Positions 45,085 to 57,141 are shown, numbered from the stretch's first letter. The stretch is DNA of 64,000 nt from Stictocephala bisonia (GCA_035578905.1 JAQJVL010000146.1:1312938-1376937); one strand, 5' to 3'. The notes: a model not told the origin generated them from the letters alone. Program-made: numbers and translations.

Positions 45085-46165
45085 ACAGTTTCCTGAGACA
45101 ACGTGTTCTTGGCTTCAAAAGGCCTTAAAATTAATTACTTGGTCAATGTGTAATCATCACGAAATGTATCGTAACTATACATGTCATGAGAATCACAAAG
45201 TGACTAAGAAATTAATTTTACAACTTCTAGAAGCCAAGAAATCGTTGTTCAGGAAATTGATAACAACTTTTTTATTGAAAAGTTAAAATTCTGAAATTTA
45301 TGAAACTTATAGAAACTATTCTTGTCAACCACAGATTAAAATATAAATGTGATAAAAAACGGGTTATCTATATATATAAAAGGCAAAGCCCTCACTGATT
45401 GACTCACTCATCACTAATTCTCCAACTTCCCATGTAGGTAGAGAGCTGAAATTTTGTACACTGTTTCTTTAGAACTTAAATAGGACAACTAAAGTATTTT
45501 CATCTTGATAAAGTACTCCTAAGGGGTATAAAGCACCCTTAAAAGATTGATCCATAAGGATAACATTGGGTTGATTTTAGTAAATTAATAACAGCTGTTT
45601 TGTAAATAAATAAACATGTATATTTTGAATGTTTGACATTATACTATTTAATATTTTACTATGAGTTTAATCTTCAGCTGTTAAACAAAAATAAATGAAA
45701 TGAACACTCTTGAAATAGGCTAAATAGGTGGCAAAGCAATTAGTGTGAGTGAGATACTGTACCGAAATGTAATATTGTAATTTTACGTTATATAGTTAAT
45801 ATACCGATTTTTGTATTGAATAGTTACAAGCCGAGGCCGAAGGCCGAGGTGTATCGAGCGTAGCGAGCGTCGGGGTTGGCACGCGAAGCGTGCAGGGTGT
45901 CCCCTAGTTGAGTAATAAACGTGTAAAGTTTACGCATAGTGAAAACTAGTTCAAATTCCGGCACTGTTTTTGTTTCAACTAGAATACAAATTTTTTTAAA
46001 TATAAGAACATTTTTAATGCATGAACTTCAAATTAAACGTGGAAACAATGGTGTAATTTGATTTTTTGAAGGCCTCTTATTTTCTTAGTAATAAACCATC
46101 AAACTTGGATACACATACAACCTGCGCCGACAGTAATCATAGGAGGTACCGCTTATTAGTTGTTC
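45085..46165 (+). repeat. dispersed repeat family D, copy 1, interrupted by Helitron
   Basis: 45,225-45,366 and 45,908-46,165 together align with 57,975-58,360. Shared words are GAAGCCAAGAAA, TTCAGGAAATTGATAA, AAATATAAATGTGAT, AAATTCCGG, CAACTAG and CTGCGCCGA. The left part (45,085-45,130) is an inverted copy of 45,225-45,265. The Helitron at 45,367-45,907 splits the unit. Confidence 0.6.
45367..45907 (+). mobile_element. Helitron H3, complete non-autonomous
   Basis: Starts TCTATATATATAAAAGGCAA directly after an A (45,366). It ends with a GCACGCGAAGCGTGC hairpin, AGGGTGTCCC and CTAG (45,904-45,907), followed by T. Family D copy 2 (near 58,108-58,125) shows the uninterrupted sequence, so insertion was between A and T without duplication. 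Length is 541 bp with no coding capacity. The 3' end is shared with H2 but the 5' end is different. Confidence 0.85.
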
Positions 46166-46182
46166 GGAAAATTATATTTGTT

Positions 46183-46391
46183 GTACTTAAATAATTCAAG
46201 CATGTGTACAAATTAGTTGGGATTTCTTTTTAAGGAATGGACTAATAGATGCTTCTCAACCTCCTAAACAAGGTAGAGTAGTGTTTTCTTTCCTCGGAGC
46301 TAAGAAAGCCATTGCTTCGTTGTGCGAAGAAGAACGTACAAGAGGCCCTCTTCCATTGTTCAACAAGGGAGACGAAGTGGAAGTGGCATAA
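46183..46391 (+). CDS. unidentified coding-like frame, possible terminal exon
   Basis: An open frame without in-frame ATG reads SWDFFLRNGLIDASQPPKQG, then RVVFSFLGAKKAIASLCEEE, then RTRGPLPLFNKGDEVEVA, with a stop at 46,389. The amino-acid mix and absence of stops over about 65 codons look like real protein. An AG at 46,199-46,200 could be a splice acceptor and AATAAA-like words follow near 46,619. I do not recognise the family, and no upstream exon is visible. It could be the last exon of a host gene or a fragment of a processed pseudogene. Confidence 0.4.
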
Positions 46392-47004
46392 GATTAATGG
46401 GCCGATTCGAAATGCACTTTCAATTGCTTATTTCAAACGATGACTCATCCTCGTCTGGCATAATACATCTCTGACTCCAGCTGAAGTCTTGATTGTATAG
46501 ATAAATAGTCTCTAAAATCAATTATTTTTTTTTAGATTTGAAAACGAGAATATTAAGATGAAGCACATTAAAAGTAAAATACACTGTCCTAAACTACTGG
46601 AAATGTATTTCTACCTAAGAATAAATTGAGTGAGTTATCGAAATCTCTTACGTTTATGAACTTCATTTTATTTTGAAAATAAACTATGAACTGTTTCATC
46701 AAATTTTTAATAAATTTTCCAAACTGGTTTGGACCGTTGTCCTTCCACAATACTATGTTAAAATTGCCACTGGAGTAGACAAAAAGAATCTTCAGATGTG
46801 TAAAGCAAACGATCCCATTTTATTCATACGAACTGGTAATTTGAAAAAAAACCAGTACAATTAGCTAGCTACCTCTTGATTATTTCCTGTTTACAAAAAT
46901 GAATATGCCCCTAATTATGTGTAAACAGTGCTCTATGTTCACCATTAAATACGGTGTTGATACATAACAGCAGACAGCAGTGCATCTTTTTCAATGAGTG
47001 GAAA
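46392..47004. other. no feature recognised
   Basis: AT-rich. The 63-codon frame at 46,673-46,864 has no motif. Confidence 0.35.
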
Positions 47005-47796
47005 TTAACACGTTGAATGCGGGCGACGTTGATCAACGATGCGCCGCAGTAGCGCGTGTGGCGGGCAGCGTTGTACAATGATCCTACAGTCCTTGAAATA
47101 TATTGACTCCGTGTGAGGTTAGCCATTGCCCGGGAACGTTGTGTCGCTCGTCGCTTGTTGTGCCGGTCTTTGTGAACATTTCGATGTACTTCGTTTTTGG
47201 ATACCACCATTTTTGTGTTTGTGGTACCAGTTCTACGTTTTAGTGTTTTTTAGGATTGTTATAAGTAATGTTTGTGCAATGGATGATAGTTTTCGACAAG
47301 TTCCACGAGGACATTCATGAGTGAAATATAGTGTAACAATGGCGGTGGGAAGTTTTGTAAATAGTTTTTTTATTTTTAGTATTACCCATTTTTTATATTA
47401 CCATACATTATTAGGACTAACTGTACATTCTCATGCCATTCGATAACATTGTGCGCGAACTTATTATTATCGTGACTAAACATTATTTTTTCGACAGAAG
47501 AAGTTTTTTTTGTTGTTGTAAAACTGTTTATTTATTCTGTTATGCAATTATCAATAATGGGACTGTAGAAAATTGTCAACAATTGCCAGCTGAGTAACGC
47601 TTACCGGCGCCCCAGGCGGACAACGTTGATCAACGCACCGGAAATGACGTCAATGGAATTGGCCTAATTCCATACCTGGACACCTTCTGACACTACTCTG
47701 GCTACAATGGGACTATTTATAAGTTAAATAAAAATTTATTATATTTCAGCCTGGGGCATGCACAATGTTGGGCGATTTCAGCAGTGAACGTGTTAA
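47005..47796. mobile_element. piggyBac-like non-autonomous element (TTAA ends)
   Basis: TTAA at 47,005-47,008 and 47,793-47,796 border inverted ends CACGTTGAATGC / CACGTTCACTGC. The exact 12-bp palindrome CGTTGATCAACG lies near both ends (47,027-47,038 and 47,624-47,635). A short frame at 47,279 (MDDSFRQVPRGHS) may be a leftover transposase start. The rest of the transposase is missing. Length between the TTAA sites is 784 bp. Confidence 0.65.
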
Positions 47797-48360
47797 AGAT
47801 GTGTTCAGGCATTTATATGGCCCTATAATTCTTCCGTTGACCTTTGTTTTTGTATTATTTAATATGGTAATTTTTAAGAAAAAATAAAAGTGGTCCTAGA
47901 ATTCATCAATGAATAATACTTAATCTCATTCGTATACTCATGTATGAATGCAACAAATAACAACTTGTAATAATCGCTTTAATACTATGTTAGACTTTTA
48001 TAGGTTAATTTATTTATTTTTGTTTTATTTATTATTGTTCGATTTTAAGATCATCATTGAATCACTTTACTCTTCTGGATTGTCTTTTGGTGTTATTTGC
48101 CTGTGTACCTTCCCCATACTCGTTTATTCGCTGGGATCTCCGTTGTAAATCTTTTTCTGAAAATATACTTAATACTGAAGTTCTTTTTTTTCTATCTTGA
48201 GTATGGATCTTATTTGGTTGTCTTTTAGTGCTTTAATTTCGTTTAGGTCTTCATTGGTTAATTTCAGTTCTTAAAAGTCTTCCTGATTCTATTACCGAAT
48301 TGATTTTAGCTTTAGGTTGCTCGTTTTTGCTTTGATTTGTTTATTTACTTTATTTTCAGA
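47797..48360. other. no feature recognised
   Basis: T-rich on + with no supported gene. Confidence 0.4.
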
Positions 48361-48555
48361 TAGTTTTTTGATTAGCATAATACGTATTAGTACATATACA
48401 GTACAAGTAAACGTTACATAACACAAATTTGTTACAATATAAGCACAAATGTACAAATATATTATAATACAAGTACAAAATGCACGAATATTATGGTGAT
48501 CGATTTCGATGAACCACGCTCACCTTCCTCAGACCAGAGGGATTCACAAAAGAAT

Positions 48556-48815
48556 CATCTCAACACCACTGTACGTGTATGGGCGAGTGAGTGGGTCAAT
48601 ACCACTGTTTGTGTATGAGCGGGCGGGTGGGTCAATACCACTGCACGTGTATGGGAGAGTGGGTGGGTCAATACCACTGTATGTGTATGGGCGGGTGGGT
48701 GGGTCAATACCACTGTACGTGTATGGGCGGGCGGGTGGGTCAGTACCACTGTACATGTATGGGCGGGTGGTTGGGTCAATACCAATGTACGTGTATGGGC
48801 GGGCGGGTGGGTTTG
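48556..48815 (+). repeat. 36-bp GC-rich minisatellite, about 7 copies
   Basis: The unit is ATGGGCGGGTGGGTGGGTCA followed by ATACCACTGTACGTGT, with small variations. The same unit appears inverted at 57,455-57,690, and as single diverged copies near 10,983-11,026 and 17,313-17,345. Open frames through it on both strands are by-products of the 36-bp period. Confidence 0.95.
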
Positions 48816-48889
48816 CGTGACTTGGGTACGATTCGGCAAGAGTCACGCCTTTTAATTAAAATATCACCCTTATTGCTTTTTTCAATCTA

Positions 48890-49146
48890 AACAAGAATAG
48901 CGTCCTCCGAGACTCCCCACCCCACACGGGAAGAGATGTGGATACAGCAATCCGTAGTAGGCAGTGAGAAGGACCTCAAGGCCCACCGTCCCTGCCAGAT
49001 TCCTCAATATGAAGATTCCGGTGCTCATTTTTTTTGATAAATTCATAATATGTAGATAAAAACTCAATTTATCGTTTATAGTTAGATCCAGGAATCTCAC
49101 AGTCTCCGATGATTCTAGTTCTGTGTCTCCAAGGAAAACAGGAGTG
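48890..49146 (-). pseudogene. LINE reverse transcriptase fragment
   Basis: The minus-strand translation includes GDTELESSETVRFLDLTIND, KLSFYLHIMNLSKKMSTGIF and ILRNLAGTVGLEVLLTAYYG, ending LLYPHLFPCGV. This is the region downstream of the YADD box in jockey-type LINE polymerases. About 85 codons only, with both ends lost. It lies as cargo inside the foldback element. Confidence 0.75.
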
Positions 49147-49283
49147 ATTGGATCACAGGATTCTTATGTGAATCCCTCTGATCTGAGAAAGGTGAGCGTG
49201 GTTAACCGAAATCGATCACCATAATATTTGTGCATTTTTTGCTTATTTTGTATCACATTTGTGTTGTGTGACGTGTACTGTCT

Positions 49284-50305
49284 ATTTTCAGGCATTTTAT
49301 GTATAATGTAAGATATTCTTTTCTTCCTCATGTAATCTATGACTGGTTCTATTTCCTTGTATACTTCTTCGTTGTGGATTAATATCAAAACTTTCTATGT
49401 GTAGTGTTTTAGTGTTTATTTTTGTTTTTTCTATTTTTTAGCGTTTCACTACAGCGACTTTTGGTTGGACTAGTGTTTTTGTTGTTTTAGTTTTTTTTTT
49501 AATTTGTTTTTACAATATATGAGTTATTTATATTCAATTACTACACAGTTATCTTGGAAACATGCTGCCATTCAGTATATCAGTATTCGACTTCTATTTT
49601 CGCTTGTGATAAGGAAATCGAGCAAAATGTTTTTTGAGGTTTCTGTTACGTGACTTGGGGGAGGTCGTTGACCCAAATATGATCCAGTGACGGCACGCCG
49701 CTGATAACCCTGGAGGGAGCTATCGTAGCCGTGGGTCGTTCCGCCTTCCGTCCCAACTATGCTCTGCTCTCATTCACGCCTACGACATTTTAGTCAATCC
49801 AAAAATGTTCCGTCATTTTGATAGAGGAAACGGTTTATTTTAGTTATTATTTTTCATAATTTATGTACTTCAGTCTAGTTCAAAAACAAATTATGGACAC
49901 ATTGACTGACGTACGCCACGTAAATTATTATCAAACATCTGTTATTTAGGCTGAAGTGACTAAATTTATTTGATAAATTGATATTTTTCATATATCATGG
50001 GGAATCATTTAGTGCTCAGTTGAGGAGTCTATTATTTTAAACAGATAAAAACCCAACTCCTTATTTGGCTTCTAATAATATGTTCAATGGTAAACAGAAC
50101 TTTCTACTCACCTCACAAAAATATAAATTTGTTAATTCAAAATGATTTTAAATGATTTATATAATCAGGGTAAATAATTAAGCACCACGAAAAACTTGTT
50201 TTTAACATTTTTTTATTTTCCTGGATCTTTTTTATTACAATTTGTTATGAGAATTTATTAAGTTACGTTCGTTTTATTAAAAACATAAATTCACCTCGTT
50301 AAAAA
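49284..50305. other. intergenic sequence, no gene recognised
   Basis: A GC-richer patch at 49,655-49,790 lacks a recognisable frame. T-rich runs near 49,490. Confidence 0.35.
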
Positions 50306-50309
50306 TGTT

Positions 50310-50600
50310 TGACAAGAACGACGCTAGCACTCCTAGCGGCGGGACGACAGAAGTGCGTATTTCTGCATTCTGCACTATTTAAATTCTCAACTATGATTTG
50401 TACATTTCAAATAACTTGCCGTATTCTATAATATTTAATAGCACTTTTTCTATTGGTAGTATATCATTCACTTCTTTGCAGTAGTCTACAATCACACAAC
50501 AGTAATGTGGTATAGTTGTGTGGTCTGGCTACTTGGAGCGCTAGCTCCACAAACAGCTGAGAATTCGAAGTGTCTGACTCTATGTTACTGGTCTGTGCCA
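50310..50600 (-). repeat. dispersed repeat family F, copy 2 (reverse)
   Basis: The reverse complement aligns with 26,191-26,480. It includes ACGACGCTAGCACTCCTAGC near 50,319, CACAACAGTAATGTGGTATA near 50,495 and TTGGAGCGCTAGCTCCAC near 50,535. Confidence 0.6.
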
Positions 50601-51922
50601 GGACTGTATTCCTTACTCATCACACCTGCTTCTTGTTACCATACAATGAAGCCTGAGGAAGACGAGTTGTGACAAGTCATAATTACCAAGGTCATTTATC
50701 ATTAAAATTGGAAGAAGTTAATCTATCTATCTTCTTCCAAAATATGTCTTAGATAAGTCTACGATGTGAATGATGTGATAAAGATTAATCTTTTACTTTT
50801 TATTTAAAATGAAAAAAAATTCGTTGAATAAATCATTAGATTGTGATCACAACAATGCACTCATATAATCATATGTACAGCAAGTTTGAGCAGGATACTT
50901 TGAGGTATACACTCTACCCCCCTTCCCCGGAGGATAGGATGATGACTACAGACATACTGAAAACCTACGGTATAAATTTAAAATTGGGCAATGTTTCCGT
51001 AAGTAAAACTAAAAAAAAACAAATTTAGTTTTATTTATTCTATTTATAACATTGTGCGTGTGAAAAGTTAAATTTTGTTTTTCTTAAAATGGCCTTATAA
51101 AATTTAAATTTACTTTGGAAAGCTAAGTATCAGGACAATATGCATCCCGACCAGGGCCCAGTTGGGACGTGGGACAAAAGGGTATGAAGTCGAGACAGTC
51201 CCAATGAATCGGGACGAGTGGCAACCCTGTTCAGCGTCTCATATGTAAGAATAAGAACACAACAAATTATTTAAACTCGATTTTGGAATCGAGTTATCAT
51301 AATAATGTTCACCTAAAGTATGAAAAAGAATATTAATTTATTTGAAATAGGTAGCTTGAAAACAAATATATTTGAAATTATATTACTTCAACAATTTAAA
51401 AAAAAAAAAAAACTACGTTCAAATCAAAATTAAATTTTTTTTATTTATTTTATTTACTGAGTGGCTCAATGTCAGCTTTTCCCTAGAAAGAGCCAAAGAT
51501 CTAGAGTTTAGTGTGGAATCTGAACCACATATTTTTGGTCTGATTTTTAGCAAACTGATAAACTTTATAGTCTGTTATCTACTGTTCACAACATCCAAAT
51601 CCTAGCAATAATCATATACTTAAGACGTCTCTAATGAAATAAATGTTGATGACAACCATTTAGCGATCACCACGTTGGTGATAAAAGACAAAATTGATCC
51701 TATCAGATACAATCTTTACAATACTTAGTCCCAAGTAGTTAGGTTACAGCACTACCCTGCAGTGTCAGCTTATATATACGTAGATATTTATTTTTTATCC
51801 AAATCCTTGTTTACCTTTTTTATTTATTACAGCCTATAGGCTGTAATACTATATTATAATAAGAAAATGTATTCTGTGATCTTCTGTATTTCTTTTTATA
51901 ATTGAACAAAATGCTTTTTCAG
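50601..51922. other. region upstream of the first visible collagen exon
   Basis: No signal-peptide exon could be identified here. 51,150-51,240 has an AGTCCCAATGAATCGGGACGA hairpin-like stretch of repeat type. 51,480-51,580 matches repeat family G at 18,020-18,115. The last 60 bp before 51,923 are intron-like and end in TTTTTCAG. Confidence 0.4.
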
Positions 51923-52117
51923 GCCTGTCAAGGATGCTCGAACCCGTTTACATGTGACTGCACAGGTATCAAGGGTGAGGTAGGAGAGCTTGGAATACAT
52001 GGGTTGCAAGGAATGGAGGGACCTCCTGGTGAGATAGGGCCGGATGGACCACTCGGACCAAAAGGAGAAAAAGGACGAATGGGAGAAATAGGAGAGGGTG
52101 GACCAAAAGGCCAGAGA
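51923..52117 (+). CDS. collagen type IV alpha chain, exon with 7S cysteines
   Basis: Type IV collagen chains assemble into the sheet-like network of basement membranes, and the N-terminal 7S domain cross-links four molecules. This 195-bp exon begins after TTTTTCAG and ends before GTAAGT, in phase 0 at both ends. It encodes ACQGCSNPFTCDC (four cysteines), then GIKGEVGELG and 17 uninterrupted Gly-X-Y triplets to GQR. The CDC followed by a GIKG triplet is closer to alpha-1 than to alpha-2 type chains as I know them, so Col4a1 is a best guess and orthology is not proven. The frame stays open 21 bp upstream, but that is intron. A separate signal-peptide exon must lie further left. The next exon is 2.25 kb downstream. 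Confidence 0.9.
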
Positions 52118-52741
52118 GTAAGTAAAGGTTTATTTAACGTCAAGAATATTTGTTTAGATAATATTGCCAACCAAAAATGTGTGGTCAATGTACTGTATTT
52201 GGTGTAGTTATCAAGAGTATTTTGCCCTCAGACAGATCCTGTTGTAGCTTTTCACCAAACCTCTCTGACATGAGCCAGTATTTTTGCTGCTCATACCTTG
52301 GTTTGTTATACTGTACCAACTTCCTTCTACCTCTTATTCTCTCACTTTCTTATCCTCCTGAGTCCTGGTTATAAATTATTGTTTGTAGTCTTTAAAGCCT
52401 AATGTCTTTTTATACAAGTACACAAAGCAATATGTCCCTGAGTCCTGAGCAGAAATTTGCGTTTATAGTACTAAACGCCTGATGTTCTTATATGAGGTCA
52501 CATTATTTGAAAAATAATCTGGATCTCTAATAGTTGATGGCAGCAAGAAATTTTTTCTTTTTCGAACATATTTTTTCTCAGGACTCAAGACCTATTTTCT
52601 ACATGAACTTACAGAAGGAGGCTTTCACTACTACAAACCTCTAACCATACTCAGGTCTTCACTACTTCACACAATTTGTTCTTATATAAGTACAAAGATA
52701 CTCAGGAGGCTACTATAGCCATCTTCAACAATCACATTTCC

Positions 52742-52945
52742 TTACCAATTCATTTTTCTTCGTACAGTTTTCAGTTCCTTATCTTTGATTGCTCTCCTTA
52801 GCATTTTCTCATGCCAGACCATATCCTCCCATATTATTTTCTCCATTCTCCTCAAACTTCGCATCTCCATTGCTTCTCTCCATTGCAATCTCTCTTCATC
52901 TTCCCTCCTGTGTGTCCATGTTCCTGATTCATACAACATAACATT
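52742..52945 (-). pseudogene. LINE C-terminal fragment
   Basis: The minus-strand frame reads MLYESGTWTHRREDEERLQW, REAMEMRSLRRMEKIIWEDM and ends KTVRRKMNW. This matches the YGSETWT...RRMxKIxW region found after the reverse transcriptase domain of several insect LINE families. About 65 codons survive, inside a collagen intron and opposite to the gene. Confidence 0.65.
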
Positions 52946-53679
52946 TCAAATATTTAATGTAAAACTTTTAAAACATTGATTGTGTAAATGCACCTTGTCT
53001 CAGAACTTTGGATAAAATTAGTAAAGGAAACCCTCTTTATATTGTGCAAAATACTAATCTTCTGGCAATAAAAATCCATGAATTTATAACTATTAGCCAT
53101 ACAATTTAAAATTAAAAACATTTTTTCAAATTTTAACAATTTAATTTAAAAAATGTTTGTCAAGTCAATTTTCGAACACTCTAGTTCAACATACTTTTTC
53201 TTGATTCTCTTGCAAGTTATTTTTTTTACTTTTCTTTTCATATTTTTATTTGCATTTTTAATTTTTAATTACTATATTTATGTTGATTTTAAATTATACA
53301 TCAAATATATAATGTTGACATATATGTCAAGACATGTATATATGATTATTTTTCCAGCTCTTTTAAATTCATATCTTTGTATTGGTTGACTTGAATAACT
53401 CAGACCTACGCACAGGCGTCATGCCCAAAAAGGCTTATTTTATAGCTATAGGATCTACTTTTATACATCTGTCCTTTGTGGAATATCTTAATTATTAGTT
53501 TTATTTGGGTTATGTTTATGTTGCATTTTTTCTCAAACTAAAATTCAGAATATAATATTATGGTATCTTGCTTGATTTTTATTTTATTCTATTCTGATCA
53601 AATTTTTTATTCATTTATACAGTTTGTTTAATTTTTTTTATGTCACAATTCTCTGCAACTGGCTTTTTCAGAAAGTAGT

Positions 53680-53817
<138 letters not shown>

Positions 53818-54368
53818 TTTTTTTATTTTTTTAGTACACTGGCATTTGTCTGTAATATTGTCCATTTGTTGAAATGACTCCTTCCTCAATATTATTTTTG
53901 TGCCATAACTTTTTATTGTGAATACTAACTAAAATTGTCTAAAAATGTGTACACAGACACATTCCAATATCAAATTACATTACTTAATGCAACTGCCTTG
54001 GAAGAGATGTATTATTTAATTTATTTTAACTTCTGAAAATTCAATTTCTAAACATCAGTAATATAAATAAAACCCTGTAGTAATTAAACAAGAGAAATTA
54101 ATTTTCCAGACCATACACTGTTACAGTTTTAATTGTATTAAAAGTAACTTTAGCAAATAAATTGTAACAAAAATGTTAGAGTAGTTCATAGAGTGGTGAA
54201 AGTTTATATTTCAATATGAATTTTTGAATCTGTAAGAAATTCATGTTCAAACAACATGTACATTGTGCTATGTAAACAGCATTTCAAGATTTAAATTTAG
54301 AATGTTATATAGTATCAAGTAAAAACCAAAGTTAGAGTTAATTTTAGAACCATTTGTATTTTTTACAG

Positions 54369-54413
54369 GGAGATGAAGGCTACAGAGGAGCTAAAGGTCT
54401 TCCTGGAATCCCT
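54369..54413 (+). CDS. collagen type IV alpha chain, 45-bp exon
   Basis: Preceded by TTTTTACAG and followed by GTAAGT. Encodes GDEGYRGAKGLPGIP, five Gly-X-Y triplets in phase 0. It continues directly from GQR of the preceding exon and into GYP of the next, so the triple-helix register is unbroken. The next exon is 2.7 kb away. Confidence 0.9.
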
Positions 54414-56107
54414 GTAAGTAAAATTTATTTTAGGTTTGATTAATGAGCAAGATAACATGAATGTATATGGGATAGCCAGTGGCCATCTAAGGAGTCAAAA
54501 CTTTGAACCGAGTTAAAGATAGCATTGGTCCTGGCCAGGACTGGGAATTTTTATCGGTAATGTTCACCTTTTACTGTACTGGTTTTCCCCCTTACTCTAC
54601 CTGATTAAGTCTCCCACCCAGGTCAATAGTCTATAGGAAACGGGAAGAAAATACTTTCATTCAAAGGCCTCTTGCCCAATCTACCCAAGTTAAGGGTGTT
54701 CATCCGGGTGCCCAGTTTAGCGCTCTAAGGAATTTGGTTCTAGATTTTATCACAACTGCCGCTAAGAGTAGTAAAGCTAACGAACAAGCAATGTATTCCC
54801 CTTCCCTCTCTCCCCCTCATAGCCCCCCGCCTGCTCCATCAGGCAAATTCACCTGAAGGACATAACTCCCTCGTTTATAGTAAACTCTAGCAATTAATTT
54901 TACATATATATATATTACTAATCTACTTTTCTAACCAAAGATGATTGTAAAAATGTCAACTTGAAATTTGAATCTATTTCATTTATAGAAAAATAATTGG
55001 TAACGCTTCGATCTCTACATAAAAAATTGCCCCCTCATAAGTTCTGTTCTTAATTGTGTCCATTTTAGCAATTTCCATAATTATTGCTTGTTAAAGTTCT
55101 TTGTAATAAAATTGCTAATCCGTTGGAAGGCAATAAACTCATAATTATGTTCTTTTATATTTACTATATTCTAGGTTGGTTAGTACCTTTTGTCCGCTAT
55201 ACCCTCAAAATGTTAATAAATTATATCACACGGTTTGTTCATGAGTTATGCACCAAATAGGACAAATTAGTCATTATGGGCTGCCATATCTCCATAAAAA
55301 TTTTTTTCCCGAAACACATTAATTACTTACATGGATACTAAAAATTTTATTTTTTTAAATTAATTTTCAATCGAACATTCTTAAATAGAGATGTATTCTT
55401 GTGCGGTATAATAGGATATTGACGAGAGTAGATTAAAAATTTAAGCCTTACTTAAATTTTAAAACTAATGAAAAATTAAATTCCAGGAAAGTCTCCCTGA
55501 ACAAGTAGTAAGTTCATCCGGGAATAAGTAGTAAGTTCATTAAGGGAATAAAAAATTAATTACTGTTCATGCTGAACTGTAAGATCAAGGAATTGCCAAG
55601 TACACGTTTTGGAAGACTTGCACCACAGACAAATAACGTTATATTCCTTCACTGTGCTTTTACTATCCCAAAAACTCGCTTTCTACAGCTTTGTATTCTT
55701 ATAATTTACTACTCACAGAGGAACAATTTGATCAAACCAACTAGACTTTCATTATCATACTCTAAAGCTAGATGTGATCACCATCTGCCTATCTGTCTGT
55801 TTGTCTTCAAAAGTCAAAATTTGATTTAATTAAATACGTCTGAAGATTTTGTCTTCACATTTATGTTTTTAGTACTGAAAAATATCAGTCATAGTGTATT
55901 TATAGTATACTGTAGGCAACTTTCAAGTAGAAGGTTCTGGTATGTTTCATCGTGTCTTTTGAGATGCTTTGGACAATAATATCCTGTTCTTCTCTTTAGC
56001 AACTGTAGACTAACTGCTTATTCCTTGTGCCAATTCCCTAAACACTGCATTCTGGTTCTAAATATTAATTTCATATAAATTACAAATAACCTGTCACATT
56101 ATATTTG

Positions 56108-56260
56108 GCAGTGTGATGGCTCAGTGGTTGCCTTCAAACTAATAAAAGCAAAATAAAATGTTTGAATTTCCAACTCAGCTAAAAATCAGTACTTTACTTG
56201 ATGAATAAAGTTCTCACACAGGCCTTCATGTCAACTAGTGAGTCAGGGGTTTTTGTGGTC
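56108..56260 (+). mobile_element. tRNA-derived SINE, copy 3 (diverged)
   Basis: GTGATGGCTCAGTGGTTGCC (A-box region), a decayed B-box region, CAACTCAGCTAAAAATCAGTAC and CACACAGGCC match the family at 16,824-16,970. Lies in a collagen intron in the sense direction. Confidence 0.55.
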
Positions 56261-56459
56261 TCCTTATTTAGTTTTATATGACAAATAAAGGAGTTCGAAT
56301 TCGGAATAATCTCATTTTTATCCTTTCACTTCTGCTAAATTACTCCTCAAAAACATCATCTCACATGCTATCTTTAATTGCTATTTTCCATCATATATGC
56401 ATCAGTTACATACATCAATATAGTTACAAAATATATTCTATAAAGGGATATTTTGCACT

Positions 56460-57025
56460 TTAATGGAGCAAAACAATTTATCATCAAACTTGACCCAGTA
56501 TCATCCGCCTGTATCACACTCCCTACTTACTTATATACTAGAGGGAGGAATAAGATTGATATACTTCCACACAGGTTATCTAAAACAGCAAATTCTTACA
56601 AATTAAACTGTATTTATTTTTTCAATAAGCTGCCCGAAGTTGCAAGAATAGTGAGTTTTAATAATTTTAGAAGAAAACTATACAATTGGTTAGAAAAAAA
56701 TCCCTTTTATAAAATTGATGAATTTTTAGATTGTCAAGTTGATATCATATTTTGATATATCTCTTGTTAGAGATGTGACATTAGGTAATTTTTTTTCTTT
56801 TTTTTATAATTTTACATTACTGAAAACTGTATTATGGCAATTCTTTGTATTACTAATTTATTGTTTTTTTTTTTTTTTTTTTACAATAGTAATTAATTGT
56901 CATAACTGTTTATATATAAGTTTACAGAAATGTATACACTGTAAGTATGCTTATTAATGATTTGACTTGTCCTATTTCTGTAAATCAGATCAATGGAATA
57001 AATGAATTCTTATTCTTATTCTTAT
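56460..57025 (+). pseudogene. 5'-truncated LINE 3' end
   Basis: An open frame to 56,755 reads SKTANSYKLNCIYFFNKLPE, VARIVSFNNFRRKLYNWLEK and NPFYKIDEFLDCQ, the conserved C-terminal tail of jockey-type LINE proteins. It is followed by a T-rich 3' untranslated region and a (TTATTC)n tail at about 57,006-57,025. Sense-oriented in the collagen intron. Confidence 0.75.
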
Positions 57026-57141
57026 TTAAAACTATTTTCACCTACATATCTTTTCTCGGACCTACATTCTCTCCCCTCACTCTTTCAGCTTCTCTTACTC
57101 CTCTCCTACCCAAAATTATACGTCTTATGTTATGCTTGCAG

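Larger units (their letters stand above)
48361..49283. mobile_element. foldback element FB, copy 3, with cargo
   Basis: The left arm (48,361-48,540) contains TAGCATAATACGTATTAGTAC, ACAGTACAAGTAAACGTTAC and GGTGATCGATTTCGATGA. The right arm (49,186-49,283) contains the complementary AACCGAAATCGATCACCATA and TTGTGTTGTGTGACGTGTAC. The inside is enlarged by a 36-bp minisatellite (48,556-48,815) and a reverse-oriented LINE fragment (48,890-49,146). Confidence 0.75.
54414..57141 (+). other. collagen IV intron (2.7 kb)
   Basis: Bounded by GTAAGT and TGCTTGCAG. Contains a SINE (56,108-56,260) and a LINE 3' end (56,460-57,025). 54,440-54,860 is GC-richer, probably an unidentified repeat. Confidence 0.7.

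Noticed and set aside
48544..48890. Proline/threonine-rich and glycine/tyrosine-rich frames
   Set aside because: Six-frame by-products of the GC-rich 36-bp minisatellite. The same applies at 57,397-57,850.
51928..52188. Minus-strand proline-rich frame
   Set aside because: Antisense shadow of the collagen exon. The same holds for the minus-strand frames at 57,042-57,361.
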